A stretch of 64,000 nt of DNA from Mariniradius saccharolyticus AK6 (GTDB lineage Bacteria; Bacteroidota; Bacteroidia; Cytophagales; Cyclobacteriaceae): contig NZ_AMZY02000003.1 in NCBI RefSeq assembly GCF_000330725.2, positions 179,915-243,914 on the forward strand, in the 5' to 3' direction. The notes under the pieces are model-generated. The model saw only the letters and a list, made by a program, of their open reading frames with translations. It was not told the DNA's origin and searched no databases. A program made the translations under genes and the position numbers. The number at the start of each line of letters is the position of its first letter. Position 1 is the stretch's first letter. Positions 50,195-59,533 of the stretch are shown piece after piece.

Positions 50195-51376
50195 TCATAA
50201 ATCGAAGAATAGGCATTTTTTGCCTTTTGGAATCAGGAACAAAAGAAAAAAGGCCAAACCCGCTGTCACTGCCCCAACTCCAAAAGCCAAAGGGAAGTTC
50301 TCGGCCTTGTTGGAATGCACGATGGCTGAAAGGAACGCGCCGATGCCGATTCCCGATTCCAGTGCAATATACATCGTCGCCAAGGCCCTCCCCCGAAACC
50401 TGTCCAAAGATAGGTCTATCGTCCAAGCTGAGATAGTCGGCGAGTTCATCCCAACAGCAGCACCAAAAATCACCCCACCCAGTAAGAATGTCAGCTTCGA
50501 ATCTGCAAACCCAATCATCAGCATGGAAACAACCATTGAAAAAGTAGCTACTTTCATTACCGGAATCCTGCCGTATTTGTCTGAAGTTCGTCCTGCTATG
50601 ATGCGGATGCCGAGGGAGGAGAGCGTAAAGACGGCGAAAAACAATCCTTTGTTGGCAATGCCCAAATGCTCCGAAAAATCCGGCGTGATCGTCAACACGA
50701 TCCCAAAAGAAAACACGGCGAGGAATAAAATCAACGAGGGAGTCAATACCCGTTTTTCGATGATTTCGTGGCGATTGAGACGGAGCAAGCCGGGCTGGAA
50801 CGGTTTCTTGTCCGTAACGGTTTCCTTCAGCCTTACCAAAATCAATATTGAAAGTATGGAAGTTGCTGCCGAAGCATAGAACAAAGGCTGGATTCCCCAG
50901 ATCGAACCGATATAGCCACCCAAGGCTGGACCTGCGGCCATTCCCAAAGAACCAAACAGCGATTGGATGCCCATGGCCTCACCTCGCCTTTGAAATGGAA
51001 CTATGTCTGCTACATAGGCGGATGTCCCTGTCGGTGTGAAACCGGTACTAAACCCATGCAAAAACCTCAAGAACAAGAATCCAGATACCGTCGCGAGTAC
51101 GGGATACAATAGACTGGAAAAAAAGGAAACCAAAGCACCGAAGACCATCACGGGAATCCGCCCGATTTTGTCGGCCAATTTGCCACTGAATGGTCGCGAT
51201 AACCCTGCTGATACCGTAAAAAGCGCAATGATCAGCCCTTTGTACTCTTCTCCTCCCAACGACGACAGATAGGCGGGAAGCTCGGGGATAATCATATTGA
51301 AACTGGCGAAAAAAAGAAAAGAACTCAAACAGAGCAGCGCAAAGTCCAAAGTGAAAAAGCTGGGCAGGATGCGCAT
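50195..51376 (-). CDS. MFS efflux transporter
   Basis: A 393-residue major-facilitator protein with 12 helices. The loop 2-3 motif A is GKLADKIGRIPVMVFG, the second-half equivalent is GRTSDKYGRIPVMKV, and helix 5 has GPALGGYIG, the drug-efflux motif C pattern. Probably a drug or metabolite exporter. It starts 38 bp after prfB and may be in the same transcript. The 160-bp gap to the YhhN gene has only A+T-rich sequence. Confidence 0.94.
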   Translation of the reverse strand: MRILPSFFTLDFALLCLSSFLFFASFNMIIPELPAYLSSLGGEEYKGLIIALFTVSAGLSRPFSGKLADKIGRIPVMVFGALVSFFSSLLYPVLATVSGFLFLRFLHGFSTGFTPTGTSAYVADIVPFQRRGEAMGIQSLFGSLGMAAGPALGGYIGSIWGIQPLFYASAATSILSILILVRLKETVTDKKPFQPGLLRLNRHEIIEKRVLTPSLILFLAVFSFGIVLTITPDFSEHLGIANKGLFFAVFTLSSLGIRIIAGRTSDKYGRIPVMKVATFSMVVSMLMIGFADSKLTFLLGGVIFGAAVGMNSPTISAWTIDLSLDRFRGRALATMYIALESGIGIGAFLSAIVHSNKAENFPLAFGVGAVTAGLAFFLLFLIPKGKKCLFFDL

Positions 51377-51413
51377 GTTTGAGTTCTTCCTTTAATTCAA
51401 TCTGGTAGACCTG

Positions 51414-52515
51414 TCAATTTTGGTTGGCTTCTTCCTCACTCTGTGCCAGTAGGTATGCCTTAATGAAGTCGTTCAATTCTCCGTCCAGCACGCTTTGCAC
51501 ATCTGAAGTCTCGTAGCCGGTTCGGGCATCCTTGACAAGTTTGTAGGGATGGAGCACATAGTTGCGGATTTGCGAACCGAAGTCGATTTTCATTTTCGAC
51601 GATTCGATCTTGGCCCGTTCTGCATTTCGTTTTTCCATTTCCATTTGATAAAGCCTCGATTTCAACATCTGCATGGCTTTTTCCCGATTGGCCAATTGGG
51701 AACGTTCTACCTGGCAAACGACAACGATGCCGGTGGGCTTGTGGGTCAGCTGCACCTTGGTCTCGACTTTGTTCACATTTTGGCCTCCAGCACCACCCGA
51801 ACGGGAAGTATGGAAATCGATGTCCGCAGGATTGATGTTGATTTCTATGGTGTCGTCCACCTCAGGATACACATATACTGATGCGAATGACGTATGTCTT
51901 CTGCCATTGCTGTCAAACGGGGAAACACGTACCAAACGATGCACGCCGATTTCGGATTTCAAGAAACCGTAGGCCAATGGACCTTCGAATTCCAAGGTCA
52001 CAGACTTGATACCAGCAACTTCACCTTCTTGGAAATCGACTTCCTTAACTTTGTAGCCGTTTTTCTCACCCCACATGATGTACATTCTCATGAGCATCGA
52101 AGCCCAATCGTTGCTTTCCGTGCCACCGGCACCGGGGTTGATTTCCATCACGGCGCTGAGTTGGTCTTCCTCACTACTGAGCATTTTTTTAAGCTCGAGT
52201 TCCTCCACTTCTTTAAGCGCCTTTTTGTATTCGGCCTTGATTTCCTCTTCGGTCACTTCCTCGGCGGAATAGAACTCAAACAGCACGTCCAAGTCTTGGA
52301 TGGCCTTGTCCACGGATTCGTATGCAGTAGTCCAGCCTTTTCGGACTTGGATCTGTTTCATGATTTTCTCCGCTTCAGCAGCATCGTTCCAGAAATCCGG
52401 CTGCGAAGAAACCGCCTCCAAATCGTCTATTTCAGCTTTCTTCTTATCGTAGTCAAAGATACCTCCTCAAAGCCGAAACGCGGGCTTTCAAGTCTTTCAA
52501 CTGTTCTGATGTCAT
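51414..52515 (-). CDS. prfB: Peptide chain release factor 2 with programmed +1 frameshift
   Basis: RF2 ends translation at UGA and UAA. The ATG at 52515 opens a 20-codon zero frame ([20 protein letters not shown]) that ends in TGA at 52455-52453. Shifting +1 at CTT-T joins the main frame [11 protein letters not shown]..., giving about 366 residues, the normal RF2 length. The release motif GGQ is in GAGGQNVNK and the stop-codon tripeptide SPF in [11 protein letters not shown] computed frame alone would start falsely at 52421. Full length, no other defect. Confidence 0.97.
52453..52467 (-). promoter_or_regulatory. prfB programmed +1 frameshift site
   Basis: The minus strand reads AGGAGG-TAT-CTT-TGA-C: an internal Shine-Dalgarno sequence, 3-base spacer, slippery CTT, and in-frame TGA. 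This is the classical autoregulatory site. When RF2 is scarce the ribosome pauses at TGA and slips +1, allowing full RF2 synthesis. Confidence 0.95.
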
Positions 52516-52577
52516 AAAATGATTGATTTTTTTGAGGTGCAAAAGTCGGCAAAATTTGTTTCTAAACCTATTCCGAA

Positions 52578-53105
52578 TCAATTCCCATAGAGAATCACCG
52601 CTTGGATTTTGTTTTTACCCTTGTGCTTGAATGTTTTGTATTGCATTTTGGAAATGACAAATCCTCCCACGATCAGTCCGCCGGAAAGCGGCAAGAGATC
52701 GCTCGCTTGGGAAAGGTCACCCTGCTGGTATAGACTGTTGATTGTGGTTGTGAGCAGCAAAATTGCCCCGGCACCCATCCCCAGGTAGGCCATGTTCCTG
52801 ACGGTGGCGTTCCTTGGATCTTTATTCCTGATGTCAATGGCTGTGATGTCGGCAGGACGCAGTACATTTTCCTTCAATACCACCAAATCGGGCTGGATGT
52901 CCACAATTACGTCAGTGATGAGAAAGTCAAACTTTGTGGACTTGTAGCTGATCTCTTCCCCAATTTCAAAAGTCAGCCTTGACTTTTCCTTGGCACCATG
53001 CTGCAACAACAGGAATCTTTTCGATTCTTCTTGCGCAAACGTCCGCAGGCAGAAAAGGCAAAACGAAACCAACAACAGGAGCAAAGGCCGAACAGCAAGC
53101 GCCAT
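52578..53105 (-). CDS. Secreted/membrane hypothetical protein
   Basis: A 175-residue protein with start ATG 53105, whose signal peptide (LLLLLVSFCLFCLRTFAQ) then begins the mature region EESKRFLLLQHG. The middle is a small beta domain (KSRLTFEIGEEISYKSTKFDFLITDVIVDIQPDLVVL) and a C-terminal segment contains two hydrophobic stretches (YLGMGAGAILLLTTTI and LSGGLIVGGFVIS). No family recognised. Its position behind ilvE suggests a separate minor unit. Confidence 0.72.
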   Translation of the reverse strand: MALAVRPLLLLLVSFCLFCLRTFAQEESKRFLLLQHGAKEKSRLTFEIGEEISYKSTKFDFLITDVIVDIQPDLVVLKENVLRPADITAIDIRNKDPRNATVRNMAYLGMGAGAILLLTTTINSLYQQGDLSQASDLLPLSGGLIVGGFVISKMQYKTFKHKGKNKIQAVILYGN

Positions 53106-53140
53106 GATTCTGGGATTTTTATTGGGAAGATGGGTGAATA

Positions 53141-53174
53141 TAAAAAAGAAAAGGCCACCCAAAAGCGGATGGCC
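53141..53174 (-). terminator. Terminator of ilvE
   Basis: The minus strand has GGCCATCCGCTTTTGGGTGGCC (one mismatch in the stem), followed by TTTTCTTTTTT. It sits 12 bp after the ilvE stop. Confidence 0.8.
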
Positions 53175-53185
53175 ATGTAGATTTT

Positions 53186-54253
53186 CTAGACTTTTATGAT
53201 CCAACCCCGCGAATCTTCCTCCCGTCCGTATTTGATATTGTCAAGCGTTTCCAAAACCCGGTACGAAAATGAATCGGCTGGCTTCGAAGGCAACCCATAG
53301 TCCGTACCGTAGATGTTGATCTTGTAAATCTGGGCGATCGTGGCGGCGGTTCCGGTCCCGAAAGCTTCTTGCAGGGTATTTTGCTGGATCGCTTTTTCCA
53401 ATTCTTCCACGCTGAGGAATCGTTCTTCAACCTGCATTCCCCAATCCCGCGCAATCTTCAGCACAGAATCTCGTGTGATTCCTTTCAGGATTGTTCCGGT
53501 GTGCGTAGGCGCTGTAATGAGGGTATTGTTGATGATAAACATCACGTTCATGGTACCGCTTTCCTCGATGAATTGGTGGGTTTTGCCATCTGTCCACAGC
53601 AATTGCTCGTAACCTTGTCTCTGTGCCAAAAGGGCTGGATAGAGGGACGCAGCGTAGTTTCCGGCCGCTTTTGCAGCACCTGTACCTCCTTCAACTGCGC
53701 GGGTATAATGTTGTTCGACTTTCACTGCCACCGGCTTGGAATAGTAGTGTCCCACGGGGCAGGTGAAGATCATGAATTTGTATTTCTCAGATGGCTTCAC
53801 GCCGATGTAGTCATCGGTTGCAAAGATGAAAGGACGAATGTAGAGCGAGTACCCAGGCTTATTTGGAATCCAATTCCGATCTAAATCCAACAATTGCAGC
53901 AGGCCTTCCATAAATATCTCCTCGGGAAGCTCGGGTATGCACATGCGTGCAGCAGATTCGTTGAGACGTTTTTGGTTGGCGTCAGCCCTGAACAGTAGGA
54001 TTTCGCCGTTGTCGTTTTTGTATGCTTTCATTCCCTCAAAAATGGATTGGCCATAATGGAGGGTAGCGTTCGCAGGATTCAGGGAGAGCGGTGCGTAGGG
54101 CTCAATGCGGAGATCGGTCCACTCGCCATTCACATAATCGGCCACAAACATGTGGTCACTGATGACTTTGCCAAAAACCAAATTGTCAAAATCGGTTTCG
54201 TGGATTCTGGAATGGTCGGTCTTTTTGACCTCGATCTGTAAGGTTGTTTTCAT
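53186..54253 (-). CDS. ilvE: Branched-chain amino acid aminotransferase
   Basis: A 355-residue fold-type IV PLP enzyme that makes or degrades Leu, Ile and Val. The PLP lysine is K195 in GTGAAKAAGNYAAS, and the cofactor phosphate/Glu region is FIEESGTMNVMF. The N-terminal block is HYGQSIFEGMKAYKN. It is of the eukaryotic-like group II length. It ends in a terminator and starts 4 bp after the adenosyltransferase gene, suggesting an operon. Confidence 0.96.
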   Translation of the reverse strand: MKTTLQIEVKKTDHSRIHETDFDNLVFGKVISDHMFVADYVNGEWTDLRIEPYAPLSLNPANATLHYGQSIFEGMKAYKNDNGEILLFRADANQKRLNESAARMCIPELPEEIFMEGLLQLLDLDRNWIPNKPGYSLYIRPFIFATDDYIGVKPSEKYKFMIFTCPVGHYYSKPVAVKVEQHYTRAVEGGTGAAKAAGNYAASLYPALLAQRQGYEQLLWTDGKTHQFIEESGTMNVMFIINNTLITAPTHTGTILKGITRDSVLKIARDWGMQVEERFLSVEELEKAIQQNTLQEAFGTGTAATIAQIYKINIYGTDYGLPSKPADSFSYRVLETLDNIKYGREEDSRGWIIKV

Positions 54254-54257
54254 GGTA

Positions 54258-54806
54258 TTATAGTCTTGGCTTCCAAGTCACTTCTTCGACTCCCAAATCT
54301 TGGGCGATGAGACGACCAAGCACAAAAAGGTAATCAGAAAGCCTGTTTAAATATTTCACAATAATCTCGTCCACGTGTTCCGTTTCCATCAGATCGATGA
54401 CACAGCGCTCGGTTCGTCTGCAAACGGTACGCGCGATGTGGCAAAAGGACACAATTTGATGGCCTCCGGGAAGAATAAAATGTCTCAAAGCCGGAAGTTG
54501 GGATTCCATGGTGTCGATTTCTTTTTCGAGCAATTCCAAATCCTCTTCGTGGAGGTCGGGCCGCCTCACATTCTCCTTGCCGGGCTCTGTAGCCAAAGTC
54601 GCCCCAATCGTGAACAGACGGTCCTGAACTTCCTTTAATACGGCCTCCCTTGGTTTGTTGATTTCTTGGTCGCGCAGCAAGCCAATGTAGCTGTTCAGCT
54701 CATCGACCGTCCCGTAGGCATCGATTCGTCTGTCAGATTTGGAAACACGTCTTCCTCCCAAAAGCGAGGTTTTTCCGGTATCGCCGGTTTTGGTATAAAT
54801 TTTCAT
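54258..54806 (-). CDS. PduO-type cob(I)alamin adenosyltransferase
   Basis: A 182-residue ATP:corrinoid adenosyltransferase from ATG 54806 (MKIYTKTGDTGKTSLLGGRR). The ATP-binding N-terminus TKTGDTGKTSL, the helical-bundle motif RRTER (ARTVCRRTERCV) and C-terminal KYLNRLSDYLFVLGR are all conserved. It makes adenosylcobalamin from cobalamin salvaged by the cell. Its ATG is preceded by a 76-bp gap after the LolD-like ATPase gene, and ilvE follows 4 bp later. The longer frame up to 54980 is not part of the protein. Confidence 0.95.
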   Translation of the reverse strand: MKIYTKTGDTGKTSLLGGRRVSKSDRRIDAYGTVDELNSYIGLLRDQEINKPREAVLKEVQDRLFTIGATLATEPGKENVRRPDLHEEDLELLEKEIDTMESQLPALRHFILPGGHQIVSFCHIARTVCRRTERCVIDLMETEHVDEIIVKYLNRLSDYLFVLGRLIAQDLGVEEVTWKPRL

Positions 54807-54882
54807 AAGAAAATGATCCCCTTGGATCCTTTTCAACGGGGTCGGTAAAAATAACACATAGGAGCCAAAATTCCTGCATGGA

Positions 54883-55605
54883 TTATTCCACCGGAACCAA
54901 GGCCTTGCCGCGGGTCGGATTGGGGTTAAGTGTATCGGATTCGACAAGCCCGTCCCGAAGGCGTACCACGCGGTGTGCATAGTGCGCGATGTCGTCTTCG
55001 TGGGTTACCATGATGATGGTATTTCCTTTTTGGTGCAGCTCGTGGAAAAGCTCCATGATGCCGTGTGAAGTCTTGGAATCCAAGTTTCCGGTAGGTTCAT
55101 CCGCCAGTATGATGCTGGGATTGTTGACCAAGGCCCGCGCTATGGCGACCCTTTGCCTTTGACCACCCGAAAGTTCGTTGGGTTTGTGGCCAACGCGGTC
55201 TGCAAGTCCCACGTTTTTCAACGCCTGAAAAGCCATTTCGGTACGGTCGGATTTGTTGTATCCCGCATAAATGAGCGGTAGGGCTACATTGTCCAGGCAA
55301 CTTGCACGGGGCAACAGGTTGAAGGTCTGGAAAACGAAGCCGATTTCTTTGTTGCGGACCTCAGCCAATTCGTTTTCGGTCATGTCACTGACGTCCTTGC
55401 CGTTCAGGATATAGGTGCCCGTCGTGGGTGAGTCAAGGCAGCCAATGATATTCATCAGGGTGGATTTGCCGGACCCCGAAGGACCCATGAAAGCCACGTA
55501 TTCACCTTTGTTGACGATGATGGATATGGATTTCAAGGCTTGAACCAGCTCTTCACCCATTCGGTAGGTTTTGCTGATGTTGATGGTTTCGATAATCTTT
55601 TTCAT
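54883..55605 (-). CDS. LolD/MacB-type ABC transporter ATP-binding protein
   Basis: A 240-residue ATPase of the LolD/MacB group. Walker [11 protein letters not shown]-loop [20 protein letters not shown], signature LSGGQRQR, Walker [12 protein letters not shown], and switch ...VTHEDD. The C-terminal extension ([16 protein letters not shown]) is short. Such ATPases power lipoprotein export or tripartite efflux with MacB-type membrane proteins. No permease is adjacent, so the partner is elsewhere. It is 66 bp behind the giant TPR membrane protein gene. Confidence 0.93.
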   Translation of the reverse strand: MKKIIETINISKTYRMGEELVQALKSISIIVNKGEYVAFMGPSGSGKSTLMNIIGCLDSPTTGTYILNGKDVSDMTENELAEVRNKEIGFVFQTFNLLPRASCLDNVALPLIYAGYNKSDRTEMAFQALKNVGLADRVGHKPNELSGGQRQRVAIARALVNNPSIILADEPTGNLDSKTSHGIMELFHELHQKGNTIIMVTHEDDIAHYAHRVVRLRDGLVESDTLNPNPTRGKALVPVE

Positions 55606-55671
55606 TCGAAATAAACGGTTGTTAAATAGTTGGTCCTCAAAAACAATATTTCCAAATTACGGAAAAAGTTA

Positions 55672-58482
55672 TCATAAGTTTTCCATCTGAAGCCTTTCAA
55701 TTTGTGAAATTGTCAGCCACCCCTGCATTTCCACCAAGACACTGCTGCCGTAGTTGTCCATGCCGATTTTCCTGCTTTGCTTCACAAACATGATCCAAAG
55801 CTTCGGGTCTTTGTTGAATTGGATGGCATCCTGCAGGATTTCATATTTCCGCAGTTCATCGGGCTCTTGGCTGATTTTCTTCATGACCAAAGGCGTCCAA
55901 TAGGCATTTCTTTCCAAACCCAAATCCGGGCGAAATAGCTTGGCAATTTTCTCACCCGGGCTTTCGGCATTTTCATCCTTGACGAAAGCATACCATGCAT
56001 CAAGATCGCTTTCCGTCCAGGTGGAATTCGGGGCGGTCATGATGAAGTTCTTTACCTTTCCAAAGTCAGCTTCACTCAGCCAATGCATTTTGTGCAGCAG
56101 GATCAAATAGGCGAATTCCGCCTTCAGGGTGGGGTTTTCGATCAGGTCAAAGCCTACCAGGAAATCCTCCGGCATTTGACGGTGAAGCATTGACAATATT
56201 TCAAAATAGCGCACCTTGTCGTTTGCTAGCAATTGCCCGGACTCATTCCATTGCATCCATTCGGGAAAAGGGATTCCAAGCTTCTCCTTGATTGCCAAAG
56301 CAAGTGGTGCTTTACCTGCGAAATACATCACCGCCAAATGTTGCGGCTGAAACGTCTGATATCCTTTTTGGAAAGCGATTTCCAAATCCACCGCTGCCTT
56401 CTCAAAATCGAGCTGTGAAATCAGCACATTTCCGGCGATGCCGTGATAGTATCCTGCTGACTGCGGAAACTGCTGCGAAATCCCGTTAAGGTATTTCAGG
56501 GATTCGTTGATATGGTTGTCAGCAAGGCTGCGAATCACCCTTGTCTCGCGGTATTCCAATTCCTCGAAGCTCATTTGCGGCTGCGCGATCAGACTATCCA
56601 TCAAAGCCAAATCTGGTTCCAATGCACGGGAAGCATGGTTGGACCATTGGTTTCTGAGGAGTGAATTTTTCAATATTTGGTTGTCGGGAAGTGACTCCGT
56701 GTTAAGGTTGGTTTCACTGAGGTTTCCCTGTAGATTCTGTGTGGCAAGGTAATTTACCTGTGTCACCAAGTCCTTGGAAGGCCTTTCAATGATTTGGTCC
56801 AGCTTGCCATGCTTTGCCCGCAGCGCCAGCAGGTTTGCTTCTGCGGTGACATTGCGGGACTCCATGTTTTCCAACAGGCTGATCGCATCATCGGCTTTGC
56901 CGGCGCGGGATTGAAGCAAGGCGAGGTTGTTGATGAGATAGGGATTGTTTGGAAAAAACTTCAGTCCTTCCTGCAGGTAGAACATTGCGGCGGGAAGTTT
57001 TTCTTGTTGGAAGAGCTTGGACGCCAAGAACAGAATGTTCGGGACATTAGGCACAAAATCAAAGCTTTGTGTCAGGTTTTCCATGCCCAGGGAGGATTGA
57101 TTCAACCCAAAGCGAAGGTGCGCGGCGGCGTTTTTTGCCTTGTCGTTTTTGCGATAGAGTTCCCAGGAGTTTTCGTAAAGGATCGCCGCTTCCAAGGGTT
57201 TTTCCACTTGATAGTAATAATCAGCGGCAATGTTCGTGTTGGCAGCGGAAAGCTGCACGCCGATGACGGCTTCCGCAAAAATGACCATCACCACCAGGCC
57301 CATGATTGCACCAATCCGCATGTGGAAATAGGCGAAGAACTTAGGCTTGAATAGGACCTTGTCTACGTCCTTTCCCGAATTGAGTACATCGGAGAAATTC
57401 GCAAACAGGTAAAGTGAGAACAGCACGCTCAACACGATCTGGGAATACAGGAAAATATGGGTCAAGAATTCGTACAAGGGCTGGTTGCCGTTGAATTGGG
57501 CATAAGCCCAGGTCCAAAGTACCATCGCAAACCCGGTCCAATAGAAGGCTTCCCCAATCGCAGGGTGGCCATAGGCTTGCGGGCTTTGCTCGATTTTCAA
57601 CTTGATCACCCAATGCCCAATCACCCCACAAAACAACATCAACAAACCGGGCATTACGGTCGGGAAGGGGAGGTTGATGCTACCCATTTGGCTCAGGAGC
57701 GTGAACAATACCCAGAGGAAATAAAGAAAAGCTACCAAAAGGATATGCCAGGAAATTTTGATGCCGGTTCCTTTGTTCAAGCGGATAAGGAACACGCTGG
57801 TTCCCGCCACAAACACGTATCCGATATGCAGGAGAAAAAGCCCACCGCTGATGGCTGCTATGAAGGAAGCGTTTTCCGCCAACCAAAGCACGGGATCACT
57901 AATCGGGGAAAGGCTGATCAAAGTAAAAAGTGTGATTGCCGTAGTGACCAAAAGCAGGCCAAACCGACTCCAGATTCCCCATTGAACTGCATAGAAGGCG
58001 AGTGCTACGGTCGGTAGCAGCGTACCGGCCAACAGGCCGATCAGGGCATAATTGCTGGAGATGGCCCCGATATTGAGTCCATTGACCCCGCTGAAAGCAA
58101 ACAAAAGCATCGTTGCTCCGGCTGCAGCAATGAAATAATTCCGCTTCAAGGTACTGATCAAACTCAGGCCAATGACAAAAATCAGCCATGCGATCGCTCC
58201 GTAGACTTTTCCAACGAGCGGAAATCTGGATGGACTCAGGGATTCAAATTGCTGAAAGACGAGGAAATTGTCCATGTCCACTGCAAACAACTCACCACCG
58301 AGTGATGATAGTTTGATGGGAACGCTGATGGCCTCCTTGAAAATTCCCGGGACAATTGGCATAATGTTGTCCCCCCAATAGAACACGGACCACAAAAAGC
58401 ATAGGCCCCCGATGATTACCAAGGTAAGCAGAAGACCTTTCATCCAAATAAAATCCCGGGTAGTCGAAGACTGATTTGGCAT
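55672..58482 (-). CDS. Giant polytopic membrane protein with C-terminal TPR domain
   Basis: A 936-residue two-part protein. The N-terminal half (about residues 10-420) has about eleven hydrophobic helices (LLLTLVIIGGLCFLWSVFYWG, FIAAAGATMLLFAFSGVNG, ALIGLLAGTLLPTVALAFYAV and so on). The C-terminal half is an extracytoplasmic or cytoplasmic helical-repeat domain of TPR type (AAMFYLQEGLKFFPNNPYLINNLALLQSRAGKADDAISLL). Its ATG overlaps the gatC stop by one base. The layout resembles O-antigen-ligase-like or oligosaccharyltransferase-like membrane proteins with TPR tails, but no diagnostic motif is visible, so function is unknown. Confidence 0.8.
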   Translation of the reverse strand: MPNQSSTTRDFIWMKGLLLTLVIIGGLCFLWSVFYWGDNIMPIVPGIFKEAISVPIKLSSLGGELFAVDMDNFLVFQQFESLSPSRFPLVGKVYGAIAWLIFVIGLSLISTLKRNYFIAAAGATMLLFAFSGVNGLNIGAISSNYALIGLLAGTLLPTVALAFYAVQWGIWSRFGLLLVTTAITLFTLISLSPISDPVLWLAENASFIAAISGGLFLLHIGYVFVAGTSVFLIRLNKGTGIKISWHILLVAFLYFLWVLFTLLSQMGSINLPFPTVMPGLLMLFCGVIGHWVIKLKIEQSPQAYGHPAIGEAFYWTGFAMVLWTWAYAQFNGNQPLYEFLTHIFLYSQIVLSVLFSLYLFANFSDVLNSGKDVDKVLFKPKFFAYFHMRIGAIMGLVVMVIFAEAVIGVQLSAANTNIAADYYYQVEKPLEAAILYENSWELYRKNDKAKNAAAHLRFGLNQSSLGMENLTQSFDFVPNVPNILFLASKLFQQEKLPAAMFYLQEGLKFFPNNPYLINNLALLQSRAGKADDAISLLENMESRNVTAEANLLALRAKHGKLDQIIERPSKDLVTQVNYLATQNLQGNLSETNLNTESLPDNQILKNSLLRNQWSNHASRALEPDLALMDSLIAQPQMSFEELEYRETRVIRSLADNHINESLKYLNGISQQFPQSAGYYHGIAGNVLISQLDFEKAAVDLEIAFQKGYQTFQPQHLAVMYFAGKAPLALAIKEKLGIPFPEWMQWNESGQLLANDKVRYFEILSMLHRQMPEDFLVGFDLIENPTLKAEFAYLILLHKMHWLSEADFGKVKNFIMTAPNSTWTESDLDAWYAFVKDENAESPGEKIAKLFRPDLGLERNAYWTPLVMKKISQEPDELRKYEILQDAIQFNKDPKLWIMFVKQSRKIGMDNYGSSVLVEMQGWLTISQIERLQMENL

Positions 58483-58769
58483 TATTCGAGCACCTTTGGA
58501 ACCCTGAAATAGTCAGCATCCCGCTGTGGGGCATTTTTGAGTCCAGCCTCATGGGAAAGATGCTCACCCGTCACGTCCTCCCGCATCACATTGACCTCGG
58601 AAGACATGGTGGTCAACGGCTCGACGCCGGTAGTGTCGACCTCGTTGAGTTGTTCCACCCAATCCAGGATTTGGGTCATGTCTTTTTTCATTTTATCGGC
58701 ACTTTCGGCATCGAATTCCAGCCTGGCCAAATGCGAGATCTTCTTGATGGTATCTAAGTCAATTTTCAT
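58482..58769 (-). CDS. gatC: Asp/Glu-tRNA amidotransferase subunit C
   Basis: A 95-residue GatC with the canonical core KISHLARLEFDAESADKMKKDMTQILDWVEQLNEVDTTGVEPLTT and C-terminal REDVTGEHLS...APQRDADYFRVPKVLE. It stabilises GatA-GatB, which converts mischarged Asp-tRNA(Asn) or Glu-tRNA(Gln) to the correct form. gatA and gatB are not nearby. The start overlaps the end of plsC (11 bp), and the stop shares one base with the start of the giant membrane protein, so the three are translationally coupled. Confidence 0.96.
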   Translation of the reverse strand: MKIDLDTIKKISHLARLEFDAESADKMKKDMTQILDWVEQLNEVDTTGVEPLTTMSSEVNVMREDVTGEHLSHEAGLKNAPQRDADYFRVPKVLE

Positions 58770-59529
58770 GGGATTTGACAGGAGTTTTGTCAGTTTCCAG
58801 CAGGTGGTTGTCAGACCAAATCTGGTTTTGTATGATTTCGTAGCACTTTTCCCTCAGTTCGGGCAAGTCTTTGTGCGTCATTCCCGTGGTTTCTAAAGGC
58901 TCATGGATGACGATTTTTCCAGCTTTGAAGTTGAGGAGTAGCCTGCCATCATCGGGTAAAATTAAATGATTGTAGGATAAGGTGACAGGAATCAGGGGGA
59001 TTTGTTTGTCGATGGCCAGCGTGAAAGCGCCGTCCTTGAACCGGTTCATGTGGGGAGGTTTGCCGGTTGTAATTCCTCCCTCGGGAAAAATCACAATGCT
59101 GCTGCCCTTGTCGATGGCCCTTTTGGCACGGATGAGTACTTCGCCTCGGCTCTTGACGCTCGAGCGGTTGACGGCGATATGGAGTTTTTTGAAATAGTAT
59201 CCAAACAGCGGCACTTTCATGATGGAGCTTTTGCCGACAAAGACCACATCTCCGGGGATAAAACCCATCATCGGAATGTCGATATAGGAAAAATGGTTGG
59301 CGGCAAATACATAGGCTTGGCCTTTGCGGATATGGGATTTCCCTTCGATACGAACGGGCTTGAAGATCAGGAAGAAATAGGCGGTGGCCCAGAATTGGTT
59401 GATTTGGCGCCCAAACCGTTCCCAACCAGGCACCCAAATACAGACCAATAACAAGGGGAACATGGCCAAAAATGAAACCACAAACAACAAGCCTGCATAG
59501 ATGGTGTAGATTCTTCTCAGGATCAGCAT
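58759..59529 (-). CDS. plsC: 1-acyl-sn-glycerol-3-phosphate acyltransferase (PlsC family)
   Basis: A 256-residue membrane acyltransferase, start ATG 59529 chosen because the longer frame (59568) would overlap the haemoglobin gene. One N-terminal hydrophobic region (YTIYAGLLFVVSFLAMFPLLLVCI) anchors it. The catalytic motif is NHFSYID (H-x4-D), the second block is VNRSSVKSRGEVL, and the third FPEGGITTG. It makes phosphatidic acid from lysophosphatidic acid. Between the truncated haemoglobin gene and gatC, overlapping gatC by 11 bp. Confidence 0.94.
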   Translation of the reverse strand: MLILRRIYTIYAGLLFVVSFLAMFPLLLVCIWVPGWERFGRQINQFWATAYFFLIFKPVRIEGKSHIRKGQAYVFAANHFSYIDIPMMGFIPGDVVFVGKSSIMKVPLFGYYFKKLHIAVNRSSVKSRGEVLIRAKRAIDKGSSIVIFPEGGITTGKPPHMNRFKDGAFTLAIDKQIPLIPVTLSYNHLILPDDGRLLLNFKAGKIVIHEPLETTGMTHKDLPELREKCYEIIQNQIWSDNHLLETDKTPVKSHEN

Positions 59530-59533
59530 AGGC

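Noticed and set aside
52421..52515. prfB as a frame-broken pseudogene
   Set aside because: The break matches the functional +1 frameshift site exactly, and the rest of RF2 is complete.
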